From: Asterias amurensis
Lineage: Eukaryota > Echinodermata > Asteroidea > Forcipulatida > Asteriidae
DNA length: 64,000 bases
Assembly: GCF_032118995.1 (NCBI RefSeq)
Contig: NC_092650.1
Coordinates: 18,347,501-18,411,500, forward strand
Direction of reading: 5' to 3'
Positions 12,980-26,318 of the stretch are shown here, one piece after another. The first letter of the stretch is position 1. Every line of letters starts with the position of its first letter. The notes below the pieces were generated by a model. That model was not told the origin of the DNA. It saw only the letters and a program-made list of their open reading frames with translations, and did not search any database. The translations under genes and the position numbers were made by a program.

Positions 12980-13536
12980 CCGTCGATTTCACAAAGAGTT
13001 AAGACTCGTCTTATCTTGAGTAAGGGCGAGTAACTCGTCCTAACTTGGGATTAATCTTAAAGGCAGTGGACACTATTGGTAATTACTCAAAATAATTAGC
13101 AGCATAAAACCTAACTTGGTAACCAGTAATGGGGAGAGGTTGATAGTATAAAACATAGTGAGAAATGGCTCCCTCTGAAGTGACATAGTTTTCGAGAAAA
13201 AAGTAATTTTCCACGAATTTGATTTCGAGACCTCAAGTTTAGAACTTGAGGTCTCGAAATCAAGCATCGAAAAGCACACAACTTGGTGTGACAAGGGTGT
13301 TTTTTTTTCTTTCATAGTTATCTTGCATCTCTGGCGACCAATCTCGGCGAGCTCAAATTTTCACAGTATTATTTTATGCATATGTTGAAATACACCCAAG
13401 TGAGAAGACTGGTCTTAGACAATTACCAATAGTGTCCACTGTCTTTAAGGTCTGCATGCTACAGTGCAGGGTTGGGACTTGTCCTAAGTCCTAAGACTAG
13501 TCTTAAGTTAGGAAGAGTTTTGTGAAATCGACGGCT
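12980..13536. mobile_element. Palindromic MITE family E, copy E1 (split by A4)
   Basis: Two inverted halves, GTCGATTTCACAAAGAGTTA on the left and TTTTGTGAAATCGACGG on the right, rich in ACTAGTC and CCTAACTT motifs. MITE A4 sits in the middle. Confidence 0.85.
13057..13448 (+). mobile_element. TTAA MITE family A, copy A4, nested in E1
   Basis: A full copy flanked by TTAA at 13,057 and 13,445, inserted within the palindromic element E1 (12,980-13,536), so it is younger than E1. Confidence 0.92.
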
Positions 13537-13636
13537 GGAATAACATGTAGGCTAAGGACTCTGTTGCCCTAGTTTTGGTCTTGGTGCCCGTCATAAATGT
13601 TCCCATACTATCATAGACTTTTCCCATGGAATCACA

Positions 13637-13903
13637 CTTTACAAAATGAAAATGGCCTTGTCCTCTCAAAGACGATAATAATATGGTAGCACTTGCAGAC
13701 TAACTAAATACAAAAAATAACTGCATGGGTAACCATTGTTAGCAACAACTTGTTGAGCATACCCATGACAAGGTTTATCTAATTTGTTGCTATGAAGGTT
13801 CATGCAGTTTCTTAGGTAATAATGTAATTATTTAGTCTGGAAGAGCTACAGTATCTTCCTTGTTTTGTCCTTGTGAGGGCAAGGCCATTTTTACTTTGCA
13901 AAA
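13637..13903. mobile_element. Inverted-repeat element T
   Basis: AAAATGGCCTTGTCCTCTCA on the left is inverted to GTGAGGGCAAGGCCATTTTT on the right, with inner arms CTGCATGGGTAAC and GTTCATGCAG. Confidence 0.7.
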
Positions 13904-14270
13904 GGCGCTTCAATCAGAAAAATCTTGCGTTCTCAGACTCAGGTAGCTATTTTGACTATGCATATAAAATAGTAACAAAGATGAAATTCAATGCCTGCTT
14001 TTTCATATCAGACAGTGTCATTAGAAAACTGAGCCACTAAGCCAATAGGGGCCTAAATAGGTCTATAATACGAGGCAGCTGCAACCTGCAATAACTCAGA
14101 AACAACCCACACTTGTAACCATGATTTCATTTTAATGTACATTTAAATGCGGAATGTACCTGTAATCCAGATCTGACATTAAGGGGGTGCAGGAAATCTT
14201 GGCTTACTAGTCTTTGACCTCCAGTGGTCCCAGGAATGTAATTCGTTGTGGTTTTATGGCATTCAAAAAC

Positions 14271-14490
14271 ATTTCTGCACATGTTGTATGCTGCAGCAAA
14301 AGTTGGCAGACACAACTAAACTGCTAATTTGGGCATTCTCAGGACAGTCAGTATACAGTACAACCATTGCAATTTCAAAGATTTCTGCACATGTTGTATG
14401 CTGCAGCAAAAGTTGGCAGACACAACTAAACTGCTAATTTGGGCATTCTCAGGACAGTCAGTATACAGTACAACCATTGCAATTTCAAAG
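14271..14490 (+). repeat. Perfect 110-bp tandem duplication
   Basis: Two copies (14,271-14,380 and 14,381-14,490) appear identical at every base, from ATTTCTGCACATGTTG to AATTTCAAAG. Confidence 0.95.
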
Positions 14491-15503
14491 AAGCTTTCAT
14501 ATTATGAATGATTATGACTGGAGGCCTAATTTTATCCAACTGCATACTCAGCATATAATACAGCTTAGCAAGTTTCTGGTTGAAGCACAAAGCAGGGCTA
14601 CCAGTCACGGCTACAAGTGGCATGGAATTTTTTTGGGCTGCTAACCTTTTTTCTTGTATGCAAAATGTTTGCTTAGCTGCGTTTTGCATTAAAGTGGCTC
14701 TATGACATTGGGTCCGAGCTGTACAATCCTGTAACTTAAGAGCAGAACATTCTTTTGGCAGAACATTGTTACACGTTCTGCTCGGATATTTTGTGGCCAT
14801 AAAGAAGGATCCTGGTGACTTTACAACACTCAATGCCTTCAAGGCAGCATTGACAAGGGAAGGAATCATCCACCAGGCACTCTGCTTTTTACACCCCACT
14901 ACACTGTATATTATGCGCATGAGATTGTTTTTGTCTGCCTGGGCACATATTCCGAGGGGGAGCGCACCAACCTCACAGTGTGTTGTCTGCACTTTACCTG
15001 GAAGAAGGAGAAACCCTGATGGGGAAGATATCGGTCAGTTTCAAAGGCCTTGAACTTCAATAACAGCAATACAGTTTTATCTCACGCTGAACCCTTATCT
15101 TTAATTCCTGACTGGTAAACCCAAGGACAAGGGCAGTTAAAACTTATTTCACACCAAAGAAAAAATTAATGAGGGTTTCCAAAGTCATTGGCGGGGAGTA
15201 ACATGACAAAAAAGGATTACTCTTGGTGTCTTGTGGTTATTGTCTTAAAGTTATGAAATACACATCACAAAGGCTCCATCAGGGTAGAGGGCGTTTAATC
15301 ACTGGAGTAAATCTGATGATAGCGGTTCGTCAGCAAGTCAGGTTTTCTGATAACTTCAGTATTTTAAAAACACGCAACAATGTATTGGAAGAAGACTACT
15401 AAAGATTGAAATTTTGTAGTAAAAAAGTAAAGCAAGAAAAACTGTCTGGGGTTCGTAGCCAGTCGCTAACTCAACTCATCCACGGTGAATGCTGTACTTG
15501 TGA

Positions 15504-15537
15504 GGGGGGGGGGGTGGCTGGGTGGGGGGGGGGGGGT
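15504..15537 (+). repeat. G-run cluster
   Basis: Two runs of 11-13 G separated by TGGCTGGGT; could form a G-quadruplex. Other homopolymers: C run at 22,502-22,520, T run at 40,411-40,438. Confidence 0.9.
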
Positions 15538-16004
15538 TACTGAGGTGAAGCCAAAAGGATAATTAGAGGGAGTGTCCCCAAAATTAAATGCCTTGGTATT
15601 TGACCCATCATCTGGATCTTCATTTCAGCAAACAATCCCTAGAGGGGATCCCAAAAGGCCATAAATCCAAAGCAGTGTGTCATGTGCCACGCTTCAGTAT
15701 TGAAAAGCCAAGGCGCCTGGGTCATACCCTCTTTGACTGATAGCTGATGTGACCAGCTTGTCACCGGCTCTGAACTTACTTGACAAATTGTACATCAGAG
15801 TGCCCCCATGAACCCTCCATGCTGAACCAATGCAAGTTAAAGGCAAGGTTGGCTTTAAGACATCGAGCCCGACTTACACATGCGGCGGCAACTTGGGTCA
15901 ATCGTGTGAGTGAGTGAGTGTTGGCTTCTTTGTGAGGCGTATATTGAAGCACAATAAAGACATAGACCGTTAGGCCTACAGGCTTTTTCCGTCACAGAAC
16001 ACAG

Positions 16005-16245
16005 CACTTAAACATTTTCTGCTTAGCAAAAGTAAGCAGAGTACCAGTCTTCTAGCTAAACAAAAGTATGCAGGATACCAGTCACAGACGGTTTGTAAGG
16101 AATGACACTTTGGCTGGTTACCTTTAATATTAGAAACGTAGTACTAAGCGCGGTATAAATTGGTATTATCATTATAATTCAGGTGTGCAAAATTGTTTTG
16201 CTTATAACTACTTTTTGTGCTAAGCAACTCTATGAAAGTGGGCCC
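16005..16245. mobile_element. Inverted-repeat family H, copy H3 (left end lost)
   Basis: TTCTGCTTAGCAAAAGTAAG on the left and TAAGCAACTCTATGAAAGTG before GGGCCC on the right. Confidence 0.55.
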
Positions 16246-17744
16246 TGTTGTTGACTCTGTTGTTTGATTGCCTACAATGCAAGCAAAACAGACAAGGCAT
16301 TCTGATGCCTTTTTCCCTAAGTCAAAATAAGACGATCCCACAGCTTACAAGTTTGAATTTGTTGAACCTGCACAAATCTATTCTTGATGTGGGTGGGGAG
16401 GGGGGGGGGGGCAGAACGAGCCTTCCCGATATGTACAATGTTCGTCCCGTGACTTACAGCTTCATTGGGTAAAAAATGAGACATACTTGAGTACATCTAC
16501 CGGTATTCATCAGCAGTGACCATATGAAATTGGAAATTGCTAGCGTACACACATTCAAGTAATTTAACATATATATGAAAAGTCTTGTATCTAACAAAAA
16601 AACTACACAAATTATTTGTACAAAAAGTTGTTTTTTCTACTTTCTTTTGTAAGCTAAACAAAGTTACAGCAAAGATATTATCTTGGTACATTTAAAAGAT
16701 ACTACTTTACAGAATGTTGAAAACAGTTCTACAAAGTTGTTAATACTAGTTCTAAGGAATGCATATAGAGCCGTCACTTTGCATTTTGCATTCCTTAATT
16801 GAAAGCAAATGAAACAGAGAGGCAAACATTTTGATCACCCAAAAAAACTGGCTCGTTAAAAAAAAAATCAAATTGAACAAGTGCAAAGGTGTGTGCAAAA
16901 TTGGAACAAATTCAATAAAAATGGAACACGTTTTTCCACACAAAAATGTAATCTATTTATCAACTCTTTGTTTGTCCATACAATGCAGTCTTTCTTTCTT
17001 TCTTTCCCCAGCCCTCATGTTACCCTCATTTCTAATTCAACTACCAGGCCCCCCCTATCCCCCACCCCCTTAAAAAGTAGACCACCATAACAAATGAAAT
17101 ACATTAAATTTAAACACACCACATGGTAAATATTATAAACCTGATGGAGCTTATTAAGGAGGACGGTGATGCAGCGCCTTGATGAGCTGACCAGCATTGA
17201 GGGTCCCCCCGCCCTCCCTTCGATCTGATAACAAGAGACCTGGATAAGACCCCACGCTCCCTCCTTTAAGCAAAATGGCACATGTATCACTCAACATCAC
17301 ATCAACACCAGGGTCTAGATTGATACTGGGGTTGCACTTCTTGTTGCTTTCTGGATGCACACTCAGTCAACTTACAACTGCCCTTTTGCAAAGTGTAATT
17401 TATTTTCAATCCTGGCATGAAGACCTTCAACATGTAAGTAAAAAAAAAAAATGGAGACAGAGGCTATCTTGCTTGTTGCAATCGATGTACCCTGAACCAT
17501 GCACGAAATGAGGGAGGCAGGGAAAATAGTCAGTTCCCCCCCCCCCACAGGCCGATACAAAAGAAAATCGATATTCATAATTGCTATAACACAGGGTACG
17601 TTGACAAAGACCAGTGGCAGAAATATGAAGGTTAATTCATACAGTGAAGTCACCTGCACACAATTTAATCCTACTCTGCTTGTTGCTCTATCTAAGCCCA
17701 GAACACAATTTATAAATAAAATACTAAACAATGCATTAGACTTT

Positions 17745-18027
17745 CAGGGGTCGAAATTAAGTGTATTTCCATGGTAGTCAGCAGGGCTAGTGACCAATAA
17801 TTTTTAGTAGCCCTGATTAGATTTTGGTAGCCCAAAAGCCACATTATGTCTCGCGTCACGGCTCAAACTTTACAATACACCAATAACATAGTTCTTTATT
17901 GTTTGTGATGATGATTTTTGCATTATTATTCAACTAGCCCGTCAGGCTATCAAACTGGAAAAATCAGTAGCCCGGATGTAAATCTGGTAGTCCCGGGCTA
18001 GCGGGCTAGTGGCAATTTCGACCCCTG
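17745..18027. mobile_element. hAT-like MITE
   Basis: Termini CAGGGGTCGAAATTA and CAATTTCGACCCCTG form a typical hAT-type inverted repeat, and GACTTT lies immediately outside both ends as a partial target duplication. The interior repeats GGGCTAG/TAGCCC motifs. Confidence 0.75.
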
Positions 18028-18929
18028 GACTTTTGAGATGCTGGCGACAGCAGATATATTGGTTCTTTTCATGGCTATGAATATCCCATGCACATGCTCA
18101 GTATCGCACGTGATAGTCTGAGCATACGCACTACTTGTGAAAAATTGTAAAAAAGGACCATCCAAAAGTCTCCCCTCCAAAAGTCTTCTCGGCCTGCACA
18201 AAGGATTTTTTATGTCCAGAGCCAAATCACCAACATCTATTAGGGGACATTTCATGGCTCTGCTTTCTGTAGAATTCTATGCTTGCGTTCACCATTTTTC
18301 ACTTACAGGGCAAGAAGCACCAAAAATTCTGCATAAGCTTCGTAAGGGAATGCTTAAATGTGAGGTATTGACCTGTGCTCTTATCAGCTTCGGCCCTGAC
18401 ACACCACAGACCCATTAAGGTGGTTATACTTCTTTTTATGGGGTCTCATGTCATAGTTTTTAATTAAGGTAGTTTTTTCCTTCTACACTTGGTATCTCAC
18501 TGTATCATGGTATTCTGATGTTTCAAACAAAAACAACCCTCGATACGGTTTGATTCTCACTAGAACCTCGCTGGTTCATGTTGTCCTGGTGAACCTTGGG
18601 TTGCCAGGGGCAACTGGACAACCCCCCTTGGCGACTGCAGGCAGGACTGAAATTATGCTTGTATAGCAGGGTGAGAGGAAAGCTGTTTAGCTTTGATTCG
18701 AAAACATGAGGTCTGCAAAACTGCTCAATTACAACGCGGAATTAAATTGCAAGTAAATTAAAGGAAGGAAAGATGTCCACAATACCAAGAAGAGTGTAAA
18801 AAGAGACATGAGGGGTTTACTTAGACACTTGATTATTGCATGGCTGTTATTTATTTCATCAATATCCTTGCATCTCACAAAATTCAATTTAAAAGGCGGT
18901 TTAACATTCCATTTTATTACACACTAGTA

Positions 18930-19138
18930 AAGACCGGTTCATACTTCATGCAAAATGCAAATGCGATACGAATTTTGGCAGCACAAATTTGCAACAAATA
19001 GTAGTGACAGAAAAATTTAAATGTGCTTAACTCCTGTGAAACATTCGCAATGAAAACAGTGCTGTGATGTCAGAATTTTTATCACATTCGCATAAATATC
19101 AGTTTGAATGAATTCTCAGGAAGTATGAACCAGGCTTA
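18930..19138. mobile_element. Inverted-repeat element U
   Basis: AAGACCGGTTCATACTTC at the left is inverted to GAAGTATGAACCAGGCTT at the right; the interior is AT-rich and non-coding. Confidence 0.7.
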
Positions 19139-19180
19139 AGTAGCCTATAAAATGCATTTAAGCAATTTCAGTAGTCAACA

Positions 19181-19550
19181 TTAAAGCCATTGGACTCTTT
19201 CGGTACAGAAAAAAAAAAAAAATTCACAGATTTACAAATAACTTACAGGGTTTACAGAAGGTAGTGGTGAAAGATTTCTCTTGAAATGGTCCATGAAATG
19301 CTTTACTTTTTGAGAAAACAGTTAAACAATATCAATTCTCGTTAGCGAGAATTACGGATTTATTTTAAACACATGTCATGACACGGCGAAACGTGCGGAT
19401 ACAAGGGTGGGTTTTCCCATTATTTTCTCCCGACTCCGATGACCGATTGAGCCTAAATTTTCACAGGTTTGTTATTTGATATAGAAGTTGTGATACACGA
19501 AGTGTGGGCCTTGGACAATACTGTTTACCAAAAGGGTCCAATGGCTTTAA
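19181..19550 (+). mobile_element. TTAA MITE family B, copy B2
   Basis: A full copy flanked by TTAA at 19,181 and 19,547, with complete inverted termini. Confidence 0.92.
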
Positions 19551-21102
19551 CATTTATTCAACACAATAAGCAGTAGGACAACAATAGGTTGATGTACTTC
19601 ACCATGAGGCATCATAGTTTGGTTAAATGAGTAAAGCATCAGAAATAACACTGGCTTTGACCCGTGACCCTAATACTAATATCCTTTATCCTGACGCAAT
19701 TATGACATCTAACAGTGGTTGGGGTGGAGCAGGGTCATCTTTCCACAACCTTAAATCTAACAGTCTACTAAACAAAATAATACAATTATAAAAAAAATGT
19801 TGTTGTGTTGTTGTTACGAATCAACAGAATTCAGAACGCATCAATTGCCTGTGACATATACATCATGTCAAAACAATTGCCCCATATATTCTCTGCACCA
19901 CAAACTTATCATCAGTCAAACTATATAAAACAAAATTGAAATAAAACAACATTATGAAAATTGTATTTAAGCACAACCATATGTCCTATTATAGCAAACA
20001 GGTTGGAACAACCCCCATGTCTAGTACCACACAAATGCCTATTTCTGACCCATTTTAAACCCCTGAGGCTAATAACCTGTGACAGTCAGTGTATAGGGGA
20101 CCGACTGCGCCCCCTGCGTGAGCCCCACAGTTCTTCTTGTATCAATGTCGGGGTTCTAGATGCAACATTTTGCAATTCAGATGAAACTAGGTCTCTTCCA
20201 CCTTGACCCTATGTGATTAGATTAATGTCTCCCTGTGGATTTATAGCCCCAATGCTCCAATGCTGCAAAGACATGATTGCGCAGTTATAGGAGCTTTATG
20301 CAATTTATTGTTTCACCACCGCGTCCTTTTTGATACTTTTTTTTTCCATTACTAGACTGCAGTGGTTTTTCTTATATTCACAAATTTATTTTGTTCATGC
20401 TGAAGTGATGGAATATTTCACAAAGATCTTTGTGCCCGCCATCAATATATCAAAATTATACTTTTATTCCCTTTTCTCTATTTTTTCATCTGTTTCATCC
20501 AAAATGCTTTCTTCACTGAAAACTTATTTCTGCTGTGGAAAGACAAGCGCTGCGAAAAAAGCGTCTCTGCTGCAAAAAAACGTGAAAAAATGTCTTTCTC
20601 ATGTGAAAAGACCAATGAGATATACCACTGAAAATGCTTTTCTGCTGAGAAAATAACAGTGAAAATTGTTTTTCTTGTGAACAGACCAATGAAAAAGACA
20701 ACAAGTGGAAATGCTTTATCTTATGCGACAAGACGAGAACTGCAACACTGGAAAAGAAACTCATAGATTCAGGAAGGTTAGAATGGGAGAGTTTCTTCCA
20801 CATGGGAATATTCAAGTTAGAGGGGAATTTTTTTTTAAAGGATTCCTTTAAACATCTTGTATCAAGTTTACAAAAAAATGAAGGTTTTAAATCTGAAATC
20901 CTTAATTTGTTAATAAAAAAAATCATCTCAAGCCACACTATTTTGTAGATCAGTTTATAGTGCCAAACTCATTGAGTTTAAAAAAAAAATAATATTACCA
21001 GAAAGATAATAGCCCCCAACCTTAGATCAGTAATCCAGTAATGAAATAAACTGCTATAAAAACTAACATTACAGTATTCTACATGTAGGCCTTAGGTCTT
21101 CT

Positions 21103-21457
21103 TTAAAGGCAAGGTGTACTTTTGGTAATTACTTCACAAGTTAATGACCATAAAAACTCACAAAAGAGCACTGGAGACCTGGTAGTAGCCCCCTATGAGG
21201 TAACATAGTTTTATAGAGAGAGGTTATTTTTCAGAAATTTGAATCTCAAAGAAGGCCTCAGGCAAGACGCTTTTCTCAAGCATCTGAAATCACACAATTC
21301 TATGCAACAAAGGCACTCCTTCTCGTTCATTAATTTCTTGCAACTTTCAATGACCCATTGAGCTCAAATTCGATCAGGTTTCTTATTTTATGCATGGGGC
21401 ACACCAAGTTGAGGATACATGTCTTTGACAATTACCAAAAGCATACCCTAACTTTAA
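21103..21457 (+). mobile_element. TTAA MITE, family A-like, diverged copy A13
   Basis: TTAA at both ends and A-like interior (GACCCATTGAGCTCAAATTC; GTCTTTGACAATTACCAAAA). The termini read AGGCAAGGTGTACTTTTGG, unlike standard A, so this is probably a subfamily. Confidence 0.75.
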
Positions 21458-21775
21458 AGCCTTTAAAAACATTTGTTGAGTTGTTTTTATATCAAAAGGT
21501 TCTCAATTAACCCCCAGCCTTGGAGTTGTAATGAAATATAATGCTAGAAAATTAACAGTGGTGTTCTTTACCATGTGTTGGTCTAGCCATGGAGGTAAGA
21601 TTGTCTAGCTTAGCTTGTATTGCAAGGTTAAACAAGTTCCATGTAGCTTAGGTTATACTGCACATTGTTTATACACGATGCAGACTGAGTAAAGCTATGT
21701 GTTCTTCTGTTGGGTTGGGATTATTTTTCAGACACCTTGCCTTCGAATTGGGTGCTTTAGGAAATGCAAATAATT

Positions 21776-21926
21776 TTTGTATGAAATGAATATGGTTGGA
21801 AAGATCTTTTAAAAGTAGAATATAAAGTTCCACAAAAATATACCTTGCAAGTGGTTAATCCTTCCTGTGTGAACTAGCAAGGTCTGCCATTTTGAGACTA
21901 AATATTTGACTCCACAAAATAGCGTT
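21776..21926. mobile_element. TTAA MITE family C, half copy C2
   Basis: One arm only (GAATATGGTTGGAAAGATC to the central GTCTGCCATTTTGAGAC block), diverged, ending where B3 begins. Confidence 0.7.
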
Positions 21927-21929
21927 AGT

Positions 21930-22301
21930 TAAAGCCATTATACACTTTCGGTAAACAGTATTGTCCAAGTCCCACACTTCGTGTATCACAACTTATATAT
22001 AAAGTAACAATCCTGTGGAAATTTAGGCTCAATCGGACATCGGAGTCGGGAGAAAATAACGGGAAAACCCACTCCTGTTTTCGCGCGTTTCGCCATGTCA
22101 TGACATGTGTTTATAACAAATCCGTAATTCTCGTTAACGAGAATTTATATTGTTTTACCGTTTTCTCAAAAAGAAAAGCATTTCATGGACTAATATTTCA
22201 AGAGAAGTCTTTCACCATTACCTTCTGTAAACCCTGTAAATTATTTGTAAATCTGTGAACTTTTTTTTTTTTTCTGTACCGAAAGGGTCCAATGGCTTTA
22301 A
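21930..22301 (-). mobile_element. TTAA MITE family B, copy B3
   Basis: A full inverted copy; TTAA at 21,930 and 22,298. It directly adjoins a half copy of family C on its left. Confidence 0.92.
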
Positions 22302-23526
22302 CTGTTCATACAAATTTTGGGGTAAACTGGCCTATTTAATGTACTGGGGAACAATTACCAAACCAAGAATTCAAAATGTCCTGGCATACTACCTGTCACT
22401 TTTTAAATCGGTGGTCAGAAAAACAGTGAAGTTTGGCCTAAAACAGATTTATCAATGTATTTTGACTGGTCCCAGTGTCTTCTCCTACAAATTGCCCCGT
22501 TCCCCCCCCCCCCCCCCCCCAATCAGCACCCAGAAAAGAACCCTTCATCATCCCAAGGACACCCAGTGGAGGACTTCATCATCATCATCATCAGACGTCT
22601 ACAGGGACGGAAGCCTGGGAGTATAGGGTCAAAGGGGTTAACCATCGCAGGGTATCAACAACATTAATCGCTGTCTCATTCATGAACAAGGCAACAACGC
22701 CAGGAGTAAGAACAAAGGGACATGCATAGCAGTCTCTCATGCAACTAATAACAGCATTTACAGCGTCTACTCCTAACATATTGTACATGTACATGTCATC
22801 TGTACCATGTAGAGTACTCCATACACTTGAAGCTATGCATAAATCTTCACTTTACACGTGAGCAACGCGTGTACGTGCATTGTACATGAAAGGAGTTTGT
22901 GATTATGCTATATCATGTACTGCACTGGTAGTGCATATTTTGTTTTAGCCAAAATGTAGACATGTGTTAAAATTTGTGATAGAATGAAAAAAAAGGTGTC
23001 CCTAGTGTTACTAAATAGTTCTTTATAAGTTAAAACCCAAGATAAAAATTGGTGTGAAAATAACAAAGCTATCCCTGGGGTTGCATCAAGTGTGACACAA
23101 ACATGGGGTAGCGGTGGGCTTAAAATTCTCCAGGAATTACCTAGGACTTGGCTCTGTACTGTAAAAAGGGTTGTAATACGTTGTAACCCCAAAACAACAC
23201 TTAAGAGTATTTTTATTCTTTCTTTTTAGAAGGTGACAATCGTTTTAACCAACTAATTACCTTGAGGGACTCAAGGTCAAGTTGAGTTTTGAGATGCATC
23301 AGCCCTTTGCAGGTTGCGAGGCACACTCACTTATCCTCTCCAGAATCTGCTGGGAGTCAAACTATTACACAACGGAACTGCCTCCCAAAATGGTGGAAAT
23401 GATCACATACCTATTGTGCAGTATTGTGTTCTGTGTAGCAATGTTCCTCATTTAAAATAGGGAAAATTTTCCATTAACCTTGCTATAAATAATTATGCTG
23501 TAAAAAAGTCGATTTGTCTTGATTGT

Positions 23527-23909
23527 TTAAAGGCAGTGGACACCATTGGTAATTACTCAAAATAATTATTGGTATAAAACCTTACTTGGTAATGAGTAAT
23601 GGGGAGAGATTGATGGTAAAAAACATTGTGAGAAACGGTTCCCTTTGAAGTTGCGTAGTTTTCGAGAAAGAAGTAATTTTCCACGAATTTGATTTCGAGA
23701 CCTCAAGTTTAGAACTTGAGGTCTCGAAATCAACCATCTAAGTGCACACAACTTCGTGTGACAATGGTTATTTTTCTTTCATTATTATCTCACAACTTCG
23801 ATGACCAGTTGAGCTCAAATTTTCACAGGTTTATTTTATGCATATGTTGAGATACACCAAGTGTGAAGGCTAGTCTTTGTCAATTACCAATAGTGTCCAC
23901 TGCCTTTAA
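23527..23909 (+). mobile_element. TTAA MITE family A, copy A5
   Basis: A near-consensus full copy with TTAA at 23,527 and 23,906, complete inverted termini and the internal GAGACCTCAAG/CTTGAGGTCTC hairpin. Confidence 0.93.
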
Positions 23910-23941
23910 TCTTTTAGAGTGATATTTAAAACATCTTGGAC

Positions 23942-24119
23942 ATTGAAAACAAATGGGTCTGTACATTTCCAAATTAATGCCATATTTATCAGAGTTCATG
24001 AATGAACTAATATAACCTAATGAACTCTCTATTGAAAACAAATGGGTCTGTACATTTCCAAATTAATGCCATATTTATCAGAGTTCATGAATGAACTAAT
24101 ATAACCTAATGAACTCTCT
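23942..24119 (+). repeat. Perfect 89-bp tandem duplication
   Basis: Two identical copies (23,942-24,030 and 24,031-24,119), from ATTGAAAACAAATGG to TGAACTCTCT. Confidence 0.95.
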
Positions 24120-26102
24120 ATAAAAAAATGCACGAAACCATAGAAATGAAAAAGTGGGGAAAATCTTTGCTTACATTTAAATGGTGCAAAACGTCATTTT
24201 ATCTGCTGTACGCACTTTACACTACCGAAAACTTTTGTAGTCTAATGGGATTTCATTTGGAAACTAAACATTGCAAGTCAAATTGAAGCAAAAACCCTTC
24301 ACCAATTACACGAAAAGCAACGCATCCTTCTCTGTCTACAACAAAGGAATAACTTTACGACCCTTGGCTGATTGAGGACCGAGGTCCGGAACTCGTTCCT
24401 TCAGACCCCAAATTTATCATCCAAGGGGCCACGCTTCAGACCGCAAAAACCACACGATCCAGAGCACGCTGGTGCTTAGTCCATGGTGATGTAGTGTATA
24501 AAGCCCTAGCATACACACACTGTAGTAGTTGAATCATAGTTGAATCAACACAGTGATCAATCATTGGACTGCTCCATAAAACCACACAACCGTCTCTCTG
24601 TCAAGACCACATTACACCTGAGATCACAGACACCCCAAAAAGGAACTTGAAGAAGGGGGGGGGGTGTCTACAATCTTTGAAATTGGTCTGGCACCATTTT
24701 TTTAAAAGAAATCACCTACAGCCACAGCCTGGAAAATCATTTTACCTAAAATTGTGTACCCTAGAGGGAAGGAGGTTTCCATAAAGATGTCATACATGAC
24801 TTTAATAAACAGTAAAGGAAGTACGCTTATAAAACCATCACCAGTTCCACTTGAGTAAAGTTCACCAAAGGTCTTATAGGGGTTGTTGTGTTTGCCATCT
24901 CTTGTGTATTTATCCAGAAGCATAGTACCACAAGAAATATTTTGAGGGGGCGGTGGTGGCTACTTCTAGCATATCTGGCGGATAAGAAAACCTACATACA
25001 GTTCCAAGATAAGCTGTGTTATACAAACAAAAATGTAAACTATGATTCGTTTTGTTTCACCCAAACAAAACATTTTCTGGGGGAAAAAAACAAAAACTTG
25101 AGGCCTAATTTTTCTTTTTTTAATCATGACAAAATCAACAGTTACTTATTATTAAAATACTAACTCCTTGTTTCACATGTCCTTGATACCCCTCCCCCCT
25201 TGGTTCCCATGAAAATGCTTTTAAATTAGCTGTCAACTATTTTATTCAAAGCTGTCAATTATGGGCTGTTCTTTTCCTTGAGAAAGTAGTGCACAAATTA
25301 CCTCCAACTGTGTAGAGAATGCTTTGAATGAATCAGAGCATTTAAGAAGGTTTTTAGTTACCAACAGAGAAAAATGAAATAAAAATCAATTAAAATTTTT
25401 AAACAATAAATAAACACAGCAGCAACAACTCTGATATTGGAATATGGTTTTGATAATCTAGGTTACAACATCCATTTAATACAGGGCTCGAATCTTGGAG
25501 GAATTCTATTCACAAGACAGCAATGCTTGTAGGTCAACTTTTTTACTGGAACAGCAAGACCAGAAAAACAGTTAGCTGTTTTGGTTTTTTTTTTTAACAA
25601 GCGTTAAAGATGTTTTTATCTTACTCTTATAATATGAAATAAATTCACTCAACAGACATAAAAGATATTTTGAAAATTTAAAGTAAACATTTTTGTCCAT
25701 AGAATTGTTTACTAAAATTGAAAAATACAAGACTGTCGGACTTGTCTGGTTATGGGTTTACTGGCCCTACCTTGAATGAAATTTTTAATTTACACATTGT
25801 AATTTTTTTCAGAACAAGGGTTGTGAGGTTCAAAAAATGTGCATGTCCCAAAGATTGTTTAGCTATTTTTACCTGTTTCATTTATTTAACACCTTTCATG
25901 TCTACGAAGGGGAGGGGTTCCTCCCATTTCTGGTAGTTTTTTTTTCAAAACAACAATGTCTGAATGCATTTTCTCTCTTTGTAATGAGGTCTATTGAAGT
26001 AACAGAAATAATAATAAACACTTTCATTGCTGCTTACGTGTGCAATTAGAAATCAAACCTAGTAGAACATTGTTCAAACAGGGAATAAAGGGGAGGCGAC
26101 GG

Positions 26103-26225
26103 GTTCTTCAACGGCCGTTTAAAGCTGGCAGGGTCGGCAGCCGTGTGATAAAGGCCCGAGCCGAAGGCGGGGGCCTTTATCGCACTGCAACAACCCTGCA
26201 AGGTTTTAAATGGACGTTTAAGAAC
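26103..26225. mobile_element. Short palindromic element Q
   Basis: Outer arms GTTCTT...CCGTTTAAA and TTTAAATGGACG...AAGAAC. A strong inner hairpin is made by GTGTGATAAAGGCCC and GGGCCTTTATCGCAC. Confidence 0.7.
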
Positions 26226-26286
26226 GAGTCACTACTCTTTTATTCCCATTCATAAATGCACTTGTGTTAAAAAGCATTAAAAAAAT

Positions 26287-26318
26287 ACAGTTTGTTTGTT
26301 TGCTTGTTTGTTTGTTTG
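26287..26318 (+). repeat. (TTTG)n microsatellite
   Basis: Imperfect TTTG units with one TTGC interruption. Confidence 0.9.

Noticed and set aside
14426..14992. 188-codon open frame on the minus strand, the longest in the window
   Set aside because: No recognisable domain. It runs through the perfect 110-bp tandem duplication and has an overlapping open frame on the other strand.
17154..17360. Minus-strand frame reading DPGVDVMLSDTCAILLKGG and ending LIKALHHRPP
   Set aside because: It looked coding-like, but I could find no clear splice acceptor, no partner exon and no family, and overlapping frames are open too.
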